Positions 33,577 through 44,185 of a DNA stretch of 64,000 bases are shown here, piece after piece. The notes below the pieces were generated by a model that searched no databases, was not told where the DNA came from, and was given only the letters and a program-made list of their open reading frames with translations. A program made the position numbers and the translations under genes. Location of the stretch: NCBI GenBank assembly GCA_028564925.1, contig CM053033.1, forward strand, positions 81,213,468-81,277,467, read 5' to 3'. The DNA is from Lithobates sylvaticus. Lineage: Eukaryota > Chordata > Amphibia > Anura > Ranidae. The first letter of the stretch is position 1, and each line of letters opens with the position of its first letter.

Positions 33577-34526
33577 GTAGGTCAGGCAAGCCCACATACA
33601 ATACATAGAATTTAGGGAAATGGTGATCCTAAAAGCCAAATTCTTCAGACAGGAGAAGAGTATTAGCTTTTGCAAAGTATAACTTGCTTTGACACAGGGT
33701 TGACCTCGTGGGTTAATAGTGGTCATCTGTCATGATTACATCTATTCCAATAAATGTTACTGATGTTCAAAGATATCCTGTGGAACGTCAGAGATAAATA
33801 GCTCCCATTTGTGTATTATTATAAATAATTTATGAGTGGTAAAGCAAAAAGACATTCAGTGAATCTAGCTATGCATTAGAAGTAAAAGATACACTTTATA
33901 CGGTTCTGTCCAGTTACTATATGACTCTGAAATAGTGGAATAGCAGAGTCCATCAGCAGCACAGAGTGTTTCAGGGGTAGAAGGTTTGAGGAAGGAGCAG
34001 GGTCCTCTAGCACTGCAGACTATTCCAGGAGAGGAGCGTCAAGCTGGCTATACACTGGTCAAAATTTGTCTAAAATCAGTGTGTGAAGATGTTCCACAGA
34101 TGTTCATTGTCCTGGCAGGGGTATTTTTTCCATCCAATTCATTTGTGTGGATGGAGGAATCTGTTTTTTATTTTTATTTTGAACAAAAAAACACTAACTG
34201 TGTATAATCAGTTTCAGAAGAAGGCCCAAAGTCCTTCAGCAGCAGGAATGATTTTCAGGAGGTGAAGGGCAAAGAGCAGTGAATAAAAAATATTTTTCTG
34301 TGCTTTTACCTGCAAATTTTTATGTTGACGGGCCTGAAAGTGAAATTAGTGTGTTTTACACAAGAACAACATCTGTGCATTTTCAAAAGCATGGCAAACC
34401 ACACAGAAAATGCGTGCTTTATCTTGCGTTTCAGAAACGCACTGCAAACTCACCAAAAGCATTTTACTCCTCTCTTTAAAAAAAAGTTCTGGAGCTTTTA
34501 AATCCTTTTAAAGTGGCTCAAAAAGC
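33577..34526. other. No gene recognised; fragment of a GCTGG-TATACACTGG MITE
   Basis: Downstream of the exon candidate. Near 34047-34066 is the left end of the 26697-type MITE, without a clear partner end. No further exon seen. Confidence 0.35.
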
Positions 34527-34530
34527 TTAA

Positions 34531-34956
34531 AGAGGAACTGCAGTCTGCTCACATGATTTGTAATAAAAACATCTTTGCCATTCTGAAGCTTCCCTCCAAC
34601 CACATTGCATATTATTTTATATATACTGTGATTCTGTACTTGCCAAATATGCTCCCTCCACTGAGTCTGGCCACATCCATTTTAACTGTGGGCAGCTGAA
34701 GCTGCTGCCTGTTCACTTCCTGGATTTACGTAGACACACACCTGCAGCTCTGCAGCTCTCATTGGCCCTCTTATGACTACCTTCCTGGCAAACAAGAGAG
34801 AGAGAGAGCTGTGCATGATGTCATAAGCCTAGGCTAATGACAAGAAACCGGAAGTGGGCTGTATATATTTACTGGCAGAAAAAAAATGTTTTACTAAAAC
34901 AACAAAGGCAGAAGTTTTAATAGATGTAAAGTTGAAAAAATGACTGAAGGTCCGCT
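34531..34956. mobile_element. T2/Kolobok-like MITE (R4, uninterrupted copy)
   Basis: TTAA at 34527-34530 and 34957-34960; ends AGAGGAACTGCAGTCTGC and CTGAAGGTCCGCT. Serves as the empty-site reference for 25414-26692. Confidence 0.8.
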
Positions 34957-34975
34957 TTAAGGATTTTTACCTTAA

Positions 34976-35319
34976 AGTGGTTGTAAATCCTCACATAAAC
35001 CCAGTTAATGCGACTGGCTTCAGGTGATACACAGCTCTGAAAAGCAGGGGGCAGAAAGCAGAAGTTACATCCTGAGGAGAGCTCTGAGAGCTGATTGGAG
35101 GGAGGGGACACACCCCCTTCACACAGGAACAGAGCTGAGGCTGTCAATCAGAGGTGGTGCCCTCCCCTGTCACCCTTTTTCTCTTGGTGTCAGGAAAACT
35201 TGTGAGAAGTGATGGTAGAGGAATGAAGCAACAGACACAAATGACACTTAGTGCTCTTACTGAGACAAGTAAGAGGGATATGCTTTGTTCATATTTCATG
35301 TCTGAGGTTTAAAACCACT
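34976..35319. mobile_element. T2/Kolobok-like MITE (R3)
   Basis: TTAA at 34972-34975 and 35320-35323; ends AGTGGTTGTAAATCC and GGTTTAAAACCACT. The right TTAA is shared with the next element. Confidence 0.7.
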
Positions 35320-35323
35320 TTAA

Positions 35324-35714
35324 TGCACTCTCTGCATTAGGGTAAAAACCCTTCTGTGCTGAAGGCTTCCCCCCAGCCCCCCTCATATTTACCTGAGCCA
35401 ATCTCGATCCAGCACTGTGCCTGAGAGCAGTAGCTCTCTCCTCTCTGTCCCTCCTCACAGGGCAGATAAAAAGCAGCAGGTGCTATTGGCCCCTGCTGCT
35501 GTCGATAGAAGCAGGCAGCGCGGCTCCAGTTCAAGCCTGCAGGTGTGCCACCAAAGGAAGTAGCCTTCTATGGTGGTATACTGAGAAGAGAAGGAGCGCT
35601 GGCAGAGGACCCAAGGAGGAAGATCGTGACCGTTCTGTGCAATTCTATTGCACAGAGCAGGTAAGTATAACATGCTTGTTATAAAAACATTTAAAAAAAG
35701 TTTACAAACACTTT
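35324..35714 (+). mobile_element. T2/Kolobok-like MITE (R2), left tip missing
   Basis: The interior matches other R2 copies (TGCATTAGGGTAAAAACCC; GCAGGTAAGTATAACATG at 35658-35675). The right end is ...AAACACT then TTCA rather than TTAA. Confidence 0.6.
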
Positions 35715-35904
35715 CAGAAGCATCAAGAAAGCTGCAATAAATGGAGGTTCAGCAGGTTTAAGCAAGGTTTCATTTTTTATGTTATGTGGAGTAAAGAGAA
35801 GAATGTCTTCATAATAAATACTCATCAGTAAATAACAGTAAAGTGCATGAAGCAATGTCTTGCTCTGTATTGTTTCACAGGTCTTATTCATTAGGTCTTA
35901 TCCA

Positions 35905-35940
35905 CCCCCCCCCCCCCCCCCCCCCCCCCCACACACACAC
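35905..35940. repeat. C26 run followed by (AC)5
   Basis: Homopolymer of about 26 C and a short AC microsatellite; its length is likely to be unreliable in assembly. Confidence 0.95.
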
Positions 35941-36140
35941 TTCCTCAATACATTATACTCTCTCTTGGCAACACCAAGGTCACTGACTGCACGTTATCTC
36001 ATCCCCGCTGCCTTTTTTTTCTCATCTGTGCAATTCATTGTTAATTAGCCTTCCTGATAATTATTATCCGTCACCCTGTAGACCACAGAAGGCAGACGCC
36101 GCTATGCCCCGATTATTTCTAGGGCACTTTGTGGAGCTGT
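35941..36140. other. Possible conserved noncoding element
   Basis: Complex non-repetitive sequence with GTTAATTAGCC and TGATAATTATTATC homeodomain-type words and AGGTCACTGA (35980-35990). No open frame of note. Function is inference. Confidence 0.25.
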
Positions 36141-36144
36141 TTAC

Positions 36145-37043
36145 CCACCTTCATGACCAGACCATTTTTTGCGAATGTCATTTTAACTGACAATTGCCCA
36201 TGTCATGTCATGCAAAACTATCCAAATAAAATTTGTAATTTTTTTTCCCCCCACAAATAAAGCTTTCTTTTTTGGTGGTATTTGATCACCTCAGACCAAA
36301 AATTTTGAAAGAAAACAAAACAAAAAAAAACATTTTTTTTTACTTTTTGCTAGAAAACATATCCAATAAAATGTAAAAAAAAAAATCTAATTTCTTCATC
36401 AATTTAGGCCAATGTGTATTCTGCTACATATTTTTGGTAAAAAAAAAAATCCAATAAGCGTATATTGGTTGGTTTGCGCAAAAGTTATAGCGTCTACAGA
36501 CAATGGATTTTTTTTTTATTATTTTTTTTTTTTTTTACTAGTAATGGTGACGATCAGAGGCTTATAGTGGGACTGGGATATTGTGGGACAATAACTGATA
36601 CTTTTGACAATGTTTGGAGGCGAGTGACACTAATACAGTGATCAGTGCTAAAAATATGCACTGGCACTGTACTAATGACACTGGCTGGGAAGGGGTTAAC
36701 ATCCGGGCCGGTCAAAGGGTTGAATGTGTGCCTAGCCTGTGCTTTGCTAAACTGTGGGAGGTGTTTTTACTAGGGGAAGGCATTGATCCATGTTCCTGCT
36801 TTGCTGTAACACAGGATCAATGCCTTCCCTACTGACAGAATGGCAATCTGCCTTGTTTACATAGGCAGACTGCAGTTCTGCCTGTGTAACAAACGATCAC
36901 CAGGTGCCGATGTACATTGAGTCCATGGTACCTGGCGATCAGCACCTTCAACCTGGAAGTGCTGGATCACGTACTAGGTACATTATCCAGTGCAGTAGAG
37001 CTGCCTTGCGGCCGTATATCTAAGTGATGCGGTCAGCAAGTGG
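36145..37043. mobile_element. TTAA-flanked CCACTT-family element
   Basis: The right end GGTCAGCAAGTGG is followed by TTAA (37044-37047). The left end is decayed (TTTACCCACCTTC near 36140). Shares AAGCTTTCTTTTTTGGTGG and GCGCAAAAGTTATAGCGT with 7919-8866. Confidence 0.65.
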
Positions 37044-37047
37044 TTAA

Positions 37048-37310
37048 AGCACTCCCGTCACTCACACCTCATTAAAAAAAAAAAAAAGCGCAGTGTAGGG
37101 CAAGCACATGTATAGAACATCAATTGTAGCACATGTGACTGTTTGCTCGACGCAACCCCATCTTTTATATTTTTGCAAAAAAATGGGTATACTATGGTTT
37201 GCGTTCACACTACAATTAATTTTAATGTATTTTACCCTGAAAATATATTGTGCACCATAAAATCTACAGCCATTTTATTCTCCAGGGTCTCTGCTTTCAG
37301 AAAATATATA
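37048..37310. other. Fragment of a dispersed module ending TTCAGAAAATATATA
   Basis: The block TATTCTCCAGGGTCTCTGC plus AGAAAATATATA recurs at 33009-33040, 51645-51663 and 53216-53240. Here it is cut at its TA by a Tc1 element. Confidence 0.5.
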
Positions 37311-37603
37311 CAGTTGTGCTCAAAAGTTTGCATACCCTGGCAGAAATTGTGAATTTTTGCCATTAAGATTGAAAATATGACTGATCATGCCAAAAAAAAA
37401 TGATTTTATTTAAGGATGGCAATCACATGAAGCCATTTATTATCACATCGTTTTTTGGATTCTTTTTAAATCATAATGATAACAGAAATGACCCAAAATG
37501 GCCCTGATAAAAAGTTTACATACCCTGGAATGTTTGGCCTTGGTACAGACACAGAAGGTGGAACACACAGGTTAAAATGGCAATTAAAGGTTCATTTCCC
37601 ACA
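37311..37603 (+). mobile_element. Tc1/mariner family D, left end only
   Basis: CAGTTGTGCTCAAAAGTTTG follows TA. The inner direct repeat AAAGTTTACATACCCTGG (37511-37528) is the IR/DR arrangement of this group. Homology stops near TTTCCCACAT (37603). No transposase remains. Confidence 0.82.
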
Positions 37604-37809
37604 TGAGATATGTAAATCACCTGTCACTCACAGCAAGGGGGCGTTTCTGACAAAGTTTTCAAGACTTTGTCAAGATTTCTCTAACTGAACAATAAAAGGA
37701 TTGTTCAGGCCTCGAGTAAATCTGTGTGGCAAGACTGGGCTCAAATGAAAGGAAATCTTATTCTCTACATTATGACATAAAAAAAAATTGGGGTTTACAT
37801 CCACTTTAA

Positions 37810-38504
37810 AGCGGTGTTTCACCCAAATTTTTTTCTTTGTCTTACCCCAATCAGTTAACTTCATATATGCTATTAAGCCGCTTAAAAAAAAAAAGAATAT
37901 CTCCGTAATTACCTTTTTATGGCCACTTCCTGTCTCGACTCCCGTGGGAGTAGGCGTGTTTTACTCCTTTGCCCGGCTCCACAATGTCTCCTGGGAGCTT
38001 ACTATGCGGCCTCCCAAGAATCATTGTGGACCGCCGTCATTCTCAAATCTTGAGAGATCTTGGAACAATGGATGCCGGTCATGTGATGAGGGCGTGCTCA
38101 ATGCTGGTCACTCCCGTAGTGAGCTTTTTTTTTTTTTTCTTTTTTTTTTGTATATGTTTGGTTGCCATCACAACGGGGCGGGAACTTCCGACGACGCCGT
38201 CCGTTGTGATGGCAACCCGGAATTTGACGGCACTGCACACTGTTAGCAATGAGAATGCGCGGGAAGGAGCGGTGAATGCTGGGAGCACAGCATTCACCGC
38301 CTTCCAGAAAGAAATGCTTGTGGGCTTCAATTGCCCACAAGCAAAATGATAACCGACAGGACACAATTATATAACTTCTTCTGGCAGACGAAATATGACA
38401 TATAGGGCAATTCAAACGCGAAACTGTGAGTATTGTATTTGGATGATGTCATTTAATAAATGAACGTAAAAAAAAAAAAAAAGATTGGTCGCTGGAATCC
38501 CGCT
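37810..38504. mobile_element. T2/Kolobok-like MITE (R1-like, copy D)
   Basis: TTAA at 37806-37809 and 38505-38508; ends AGCGGTGTTTCACCC and GGAATCCCGCT. The bases before the left TTAA (TTTACATCCACT) are the right tip of another TTAA MITE, so the two share one TTAA. Contains inverted GTTGCCATCACAACGG / CCGTTGTGATGGCAAC (38161-38176, 38201-38216). Confidence 0.7.
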
Positions 38505-38508
38505 TTAA

Positions 38509-38814
38509 GGGGTTAATTGTGTGCCTAACAATATGTAATATGTGCTGCTTTTTACTACAGAATGATTTTGTTTCTTTTCCCTGTTTCGCAGGAAAAAGAA
38601 ACAAAGAGGTCTCTCCCTCTGTGTGATCATCAACACAGGGCTCTGGGCTGTGATTTGACACAGCCGATCAGTAGGTCCTGGGCATGACCTGCTGACAGAC
38701 TCCTGCTATGTCACATAACAGGGGAGTAGGTGCACACCCGAAACCCGGGAACGTAGCTGTGCCTGTAGAATCCGCCCCATTGCAGTATATGTACTGCAGC
38801 TGGATGGCAAGCAG
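38509..38814. mobile_element. TTAA element fragment
   Basis: Bounded by TTAA near 38513 and at 38815-38818 (GGCAAGCAG|TTAA). Hairpin-rich right third typical of the CCACTT family (CACAGCCGATCAGTAGG). Left part missing. Confidence 0.45.
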
Positions 38815-38818
38815 TTAA

Positions 38819-39390
38819 AGTTGGTGAAAAAGGTATTTAATATCACAAGGGCCTCCTTTACGTTAGGGCCTTGGTTTTGTGTGGGGGGGGGGGGGAGTAT
38901 TCGGTTGTCGGCAGATATGGCTTAATTTTCTTTCAAGTTCCCTGCTCTTAAACTCTGAATAGGGGAAGTAAGGTAGAGTGCTACTTCAATAGGCTCCATC
39001 ATTAAAGCAGACAGTCGAGGTGAGGGAGCACAGCCTCCAGCGGTACAATGACTCTTGAACCTACATTTGCATGTAGAAAATTGCTTGATTTCCCCAACAA
39101 CACAGTCAATGGTGATGGGGCAATCCCTCCAGCAGTGCTATTGTGTTTTGCCAACAGGAAGCCTTCCCAGCTGGCAGAACACAATGATTACTGCTAGCGG
39201 CCATAGCCACTGACGGTAATAGCATGTAAAAAATCTGACAGGCTGGTATAACCCAATTTGATTGATGGATTGACTTGGGTACAAACAGCCTGCTAAACCA
39301 GTCAAGATTTTATCTATCTATGGCAGGCTTTAATGTGTAAAAGGTATTTTAAGATTATCTGTGGATTTATGCAGAATAAATCCAGTCTGC
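38819..39390. other. No gene recognised
   Basis: Unique-looking DNA with a G13 run at about 38883-38895. Nothing supported. Confidence 0.35.
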
Positions 39391-40066
39391 CAAACCTAGT
39401 ATCACGTGCACCAGACCTTTGGCAAGAATTTGGGGATTGAGATAATTTGGAGGCCAAGTCAACACCTCGAACTTGTGTTTTTAAATCATGTTTGCAATGT
39501 GGCAGAGCAATTTATATTTTGCTGAAAAAGGCCACTACTATCAGAAAATACCATTTCCATGAAGGGGTGTACTTGGTCAGCAACAATCTTTAAGTTCAAG
39601 TAACATCCACATGAATGGCAGGACCCAAGGTTTCCCAGCAGAACATTGTCCAAAACATCACACTGCATCCATAGGCTTGCCATCTTCTCATACCACATCC
39701 TGGTGCCACCTCTTCGCCAGATAAGTGACACACATGCACCCGGCCATCCACATGGTGTAAAAAAAAGTGAGATTCATTAGACCAGGCCACTTTCTGACAT
39801 TGCTTTGTGGTCTAGTCTGATGCTCACATGCCCATTGTAGGTGCTTTTGGCTGTGGACATGGATCGGTGTGGGAAACCTGACCAGTGTGAGGCTATGCAG
39901 CCCCATACCCAACAAACTGCTATGCCCATTGTTTTCTGCTTTCAACACACCAACTTCAGGGACTTGCTGCATACTATATGCCACCGACTTTCAGATGCCA
40001 TTGTAACAAGATAATCAATGTTATTCACTTAACTTGTCAGCGGTCATAACATTATGGTTGATCAGT
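39391..40066 (-). mobile_element. Tc1/mariner family E, truncated
   Basis: The right tip on this strand is GTCATAACATTATGGTTGATC (40043-40063), the well-known CATAATGTTATGACC-type terminus. The other tip is missing and the N-terminal half of the transposase is deleted between about 39960 and 39990. Confidence 0.8.
39486..39984 (-). pseudogene. Tc1 transposase remnant (family E)
   Basis: Minus-strand frames read MAWSNESHFFLHHVDGRVHV (the first catalytic D is N in this copy), EEVAPGCGMRRWQAYGCSVM, FCWETLGPAIHVDVT, and IVADQVHPFMEMVFSDSSGL leading to FQQNINCSA in place of FQQDNAPCH. Several frameshifts. Confidence 0.8.
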
Positions 40067-40790
40067 CCATAAAGATTTTTATTAAGAATTTTCAACATAA
40101 CAAAATAACCAAAACAATACTGCCGTGTACAAAGTATACATATATGCATCACTTGTCGTGTCATGAGATAAGCAGAATAGTCACAATAACTTTGACCAAC
40201 ATAAGCACATAGTTCCAAAAACATTACATCACTTGGTCCTGTACCTAGAGTCCCTGGGTATGTCAGCCATTCGGCCCGTCCTGACTGTGCAGTTTGGCAG
40301 GGATATGATTCAGAGGGACGAGGTGCCAGGGAAGTATGCCATTACAGTGGCCTCCGTATCGGTGGCATCTGGGCCTGCATACAGACTAGGAATGCAAGGG
40401 ATATACTTGTTTGGTGACCTGCGTCGCTTCCACTCGTGGCAATCGGAGCTTTTTCATTATCCTATTGTGAAGGCCCGGGAAGCGACAACGTTTATGGTCG
40501 ACACTCTTTACTGAAGCGTTGAGTGTGCAAGACCATTGCCTACAGTACAGAAGGATATTAGATGCAGAGTAGAGTAAGATAGTCTGGGAGGACATGGGTG
40601 GAGGAAGTAAAAGTAAAAAGAAAGAAGAGGGGGGGAGAGGTGAGAATGGGTAGTGAAGGTTGGGAAGAAGGGGGGGGGGATACAGGAAGGACTGGGGGAG
40701 GCACCGTTTCAGAGTCTACCGAGGAGGGGGTGGGGTCACCACCAACTACCCTCCTCAGGGTGTACCAAGCTATTTACGTGCCGTCTTGCC

Positions 40791-40997
40791 CTATGGGGGG
40801 TTACCGTGAATCAGGTCTTGGCAGCCTTGTGTCTGACGATAATCAAGCCAGGGTGACCAGATTGCAGAATATGTATCGATCCTATCATGGGCCGTGCTAA
40901 TCAGCTCCTCCATCCTCGCTATCTGGTTCATCCTGGTTACCCATTCTTTTAATGACGGGGGAGATTTGGACCTCCAAACATTTCTGTGTGTGGCCAT
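40791..40997 (-). pseudogene. Frame-shifted C-terminal tail of the LINE ORF2
   Basis: Reads RSKSPPSLKEWVTRMNQIAR then MEELISTAHDRI and WSPWLDYRQ, the C-terminal tail type of Tx1/L1 ORF2. It overlaps the end of the main ORF in a different frame. In relatives as I recall them, a long segment with a Cys-rich CWRC..H..C knuckle lies between these parts; it seems deleted here. Confidence 0.7.
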
Positions 40998-43900
40998 TCC
41001 GCTTGGAGGAATCTACTCTCCAATCCCGGAGGGAAGGCTGGGTTGCCTTTCACAGGGGTAATCGGGCAGACTTGCGAGGAAAGTGCATGGGCTTTGCATG
41101 CCCTGTCAAATTCGCCCAGAGTCGCCCCTATCAGCGGGTGGGACTGAGCTTCCTGTGTCACGTGTGCTTTCGGTAGCCATGGAGAGTACCGCAAATCAGC
41201 TCCCGCAATCAGCTTTTCCAAAAGCACCCAACTTTTACACTTAACATGTAATTTCCAATCAACTACCCGGCTTAGATGAACCGCCCAGTAGTATCTCTGT
41301 AGGTCTGGGAGCCCAATCCCTCCCCCCGATTTCGGGAGAACCAATTTAGCCCACCCTATGCGAGCTGCCTTGGCCCCCCAGATAAAGTGTCTGCACATGC
41401 GTTTATATATAGTAAAGAAAGAGGGCGGGAGGCGTATCGGGATTGTCTGTAGTTTATACAATAGACGGGGCAGCACCGTCATTTTTAATATAGAGGCCCG
41501 ACCGAACCAGGAGATAGTAGGGGCGTCCCACTTTAGCAAATCTTGTTGAATGAGCTTCAGTTCTTTGAGGAAATTACTGTCATAGAGGTCTTTGAGCTTA
41601 CTCGGAAGTTGGATTCCCAGATAGGTTATCGCATCTGATTTCCAAGTAAATGGGAAGTTATCCTGGCAGCTTTTGACCGTTGTGGGGGGTAAGGATACGT
41701 TCAGAGCGTACGACTTTGAAAAATTTATTTTCAGGTTTGAAATATTCCTGAAATGCTCTAGCACTGGCATTAAGTTGGGCAGGGACGTCAGCGGAGACGA
41801 GAGAAAGAGCAGAATGTCATCCGCAAATGCGGCAATCTTGTACTCCCTCTGGTGCACCTCTATTCCCTTTATGTCTGGGTGCGCTCTAATGCATCTGAGG
41901 AGGGGTTCCAGCGTGAGAATGTACAGCAGGGGGGACAGGGGACATCCCTGTCTGGTCCCATTATGGATGGGGAAGGCGTCCGACAGGTGGCCGTTGACCC
42001 GGACTCTGGCTCCGGGTCCGGTATACAGCGCCTTGATCAGCGCTCGCATTCTGCTTCCTAGGCCCAGGGTTTCCAGGACCGCTTCCATATAGTCCCAGGC
42101 CACTCTGTCGAACGCCTTCTCCGCGTCCATAGCAAGAAAACACCCCTCTTTTCCCGTGGACGTGAGCCAATGATGCAAATTGAGGGCCTTGATGGTGTTG
42201 TCCCTGGCCTCACGTCCAGGGACAAAACCTACCTGGTCCAGTCCCACCCACGCCGGCACATAGAGAGATAGTCGCGTGGCCAGGATTTTAGCGAACAATT
42301 TAACATCAACATTTAGGAGCGATATGGGTCGGTAGTTTGCTACGTCAGTCGGGTCTTTGTTGTCTTTCGGAATAACTGTGATGTAAGCCTCAAGTAGGCT
42401 GTTAGACTTAGCTGGTGTGTGCGCCAACGTGTTGAAGGCTTTCAAAAATCGGGGTGCTAGGATTTCCGCAAAGCTTTTATAGTACTGTACGGAAAAGCCG
42501 TCAGGGCCCGGACTCTTGCCCGGTTTCATGGCTTTCAATGCCCTCTCCCATTCCTCCATAGAAAGCGGTTCCTCCAGCGCCTGCCAGTCAGTGGTGGACA
42601 ATGGTCGGGGGCTATACTTGTGCAGAAAGTCTCTCATGAGCTCCCGTCTGGTCTCTGTCGGGATGGGCCTACCTTCATTATGCTCTATATCGTAAAGGTT
42701 GCTATAAAATGTACTGAATTGCTTAGCAATATCCTCATTTTTAGAGTGGGCCACACCTAGGGGATCTACGATATGGTGGACTGTGTTCGCTAGGGTACGT
42801 CTCTGAGTGAATCTGGCTAGCAGTCTGCCGGGTTTGTTACCCTGTTCATAGAAAAGCTTCTGGGATAGAACCTGTCTCCTCCGAGCCCGTTTAGAAAGTT
42901 CCTCTAGTAGTGCCACCCTAGTTTCTGCTAATTCCCGGGCTACACCAATTGCCAGAGAGCGTTTATGTTGGGCTTCTAGAAGGGTTATTTTGTCAGTCAA
43001 ATCTTTCAACAGGGCCTGGTGTGCCTTCTTTCTCCTCGCCGCAATAGCTAACAGCTTGCCCCTGATGACACATTTATGTGCTTCCCACTGGGTCATAGGG
43101 GACACATCCGGGGTGTCGTTCTGTTGGAAGTATTCTGTCATGGATTCTGTAATGCTCGTCAAATCTCCTAAGTCCGTAAGGATAGAGGCGTCCAGTCTCC
43201 AGGTCCTGGTCTTTGTCTCCCGCTGCGGGAACTGTAAGGTCAGGGTCACTGGGTGATGGTCCGAGATATACATGTTCTCTATCGTGGCGTCTTGCAGGTA
43301 GGACAAGTCCGTCTGGGAAATGAACAGGTAGTCAAGCCTAGAGTATCTGTTGTGCGGGGGTGAGAAAAACGTAAAGTCTTTCTCCTGGGGGTGAAGTGTT
43401 CTCCAAGAGTCATGCAGTGTAAGGGATGACAGCGCAATCTTGGCTTGACGCAGGGCTGCAAAGGGTATGGATGAGGTACCCGAAGAAGTGTCTAGGAGCG
43501 GGTTAAGAGTCATGTTGATGTCCCCCCCTAGGACCAAAAGGCCCGTTTTGAACAGGGTTAGTCGGGATAGGGTCTCTTTTAGAAAGGACACCTGTCTGGT
43601 GTTTGGGCAGTAGATGTTAGCAAATGTGATCGGCTTGTCTTTCCAAGTCCCTTTCAGGAATATATACCTGCCCTCTGGGTCAAGGACTTGGTCTGTGAGC
43701 TGGAATGTGAATGACTTTGCCATTACCACCGAGACCCCTTTGGTTTTGGAGTCGGGGCAGGTCGCATGAAACACCACTGGGTATCTGCTATTGGTTAGGC
43801 GGGGGACGGAGCTTGATTTAAAATGCGTTTCTTGAAGAAACATTACCTGGGCTCTAAGGCGATGTGCCTCGTCCAAGACACTGCTCCGTTTCTCCGGTGT

Positions 43901-44185
43901 GTTAAGACCCTTTGCATTCAGGGAGTATACTTTGAGGGACAGGGGCATGGTTGTTTGCTTTACTGAGGACATGGTTACTAAGATATCCTTGTTTGTCTGT
44001 GCCTCCCCCAATCCGTCCGGGGGCGTTGGGGCTTGCGTTCGGGGGGGGGAGGGTGAGCTGGGTTTGGGAAGGGAGGTGGTATAAGATGTAGGCAGAAGGA
44101 GCAGAGGGGCAGTGAGATGCCCCGAAAGAAAGGAAAAAGGGAGAGAGGGACAAACGAGAGGGAGAAGATGAGAGCGAGCTTCCAC
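40949..44185 (-). CDS. L1/Tx1 ORF2: APE endonuclease and reverse transcriptase, C-terminally deleted
   Basis: The enzyme nicks target DNA and reverse-transcribes LINE RNA at the nick. The open frame is 1078 codons; the better start is Met72 (43972) or Met80, because residues 1-71 are low-complexity and unlike the family. Endonuclease residues visible: N90 (YSLNAKG), E119 (QETH), Y192 (NIYCPN), D222 and N224 (GGDINM), D285 (RLDYLF) and SDHH 308-311. Reverse transcriptase blocks: ANYRPISLLNVDVKLFAKIL, FLAMDAEKAFDRV, GTRQGCPLSPLLYIL and FADD 787-790. It ends ...FGGPNLPRH, which is a frameshifted terminus after an apparent deletion. Confidence 0.93.
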   Translation of the reverse strand: MEARSHLLPLVCPSLPFSFLSGHLTAPLLLLPTSYTTSLPKPSSPSPPRTQAPTPPDGLGEAQTNKDILVTMSSVKQTTMPLSLKVYSLNAKGLNTPEKRSSVLDEAHRLRAQVMFLQETHFKSSSVPRLTNSRYPVVFHATCPDSKTKGVSVVMAKSFTFQLTDQVLDPEGRYIFLKGTWKDKPITFANIYCPNTRQVSFLKETLSRLTLFKTGLLVLGGDINMTLNPLLDTSSGTSSIPFAALRQAKIALSSLTLHDSWRTLHPQEKDFTFFSPPHNRYSRLDYLFISQTDLSYLQDATIENMYISDHHPVTLTLQFPQRETKTRTWRLDASILTDLGDLTSITESMTEYFQQNDTPDVSPMTQWEAHKCVIRGKLLAIAARRKKAHQALLKDLTDKITLLEAQHKRSLAIGVARELAETRVALLEELSKRARRRQVLSQKLFYEQGNKPGRLLARFTQRRTLANTVHHIVDPLGVAHSKNEDIAKQFSTFYSNLYDIEHNEGRPIPTETRRELMRDFLHKYSPRPLSTTDWQALEEPLSMEEWERALKAMKPGKSPGPDGFSVQYYKSFAEILAPRFLKAFNTLAHTPAKSNSLLEAYITVIPKDNKDPTDVANYRPISLLNVDVKLFAKILATRLSLYVPAWVGLDQVGFVPGREARDNTIKALNLHHWLTSTGKEGCFLAMDAEKAFDRVAWDYMEAVLETLGLGSRMRALIKALYTGPGARVRVNGHLSDAFPIHNGTRQGCPLSPLLYILTLEPLLRCIRAHPDIKGIEVHQREYKIAAFADDILLFLSSPLTSLPNLMPVLEHFRNISNLKINFSKSYALNVSLPPTTVKSCQDNFPFTWKSDAITYLGIQLPSKLKDLYDSNFLKELKLIQQDLLKWDAPTISWFGRASILKMTVLPRLLYKLQTIPIRLPPSFFTIYKRMCRHFIWGAKAARIGWAKLVLPKSGGGIGLPDLQRYYWAVHLSRVVDWKLHVKCKSWVLLEKLIAGADLRYSPWLPKAHVTQEAQSHPLIGATLGEFDRACKAHALSSQVCPITPVKGNPAFPPGLESRFLQAEWPHTEMFGGPNLPRH

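Noticed and set aside
40233-40514. 93-residue plus-strand frame
   Set aside because: It is antisense to the LINE 3' UTR and has no recognisable domain.
41673-43256. Plus-strand frames of 88-139 residues
   Set aside because: They are shadows of LINE ORF2 on the opposite strand.
43973-44185. N-terminal 71 residues of the longest ORF2 reading
   Set aside because: Low-complexity Pro/Ser/Leu sequence unlike the family; the endonuclease starts after Met72 or Met80, so an upstream start is doubtful.
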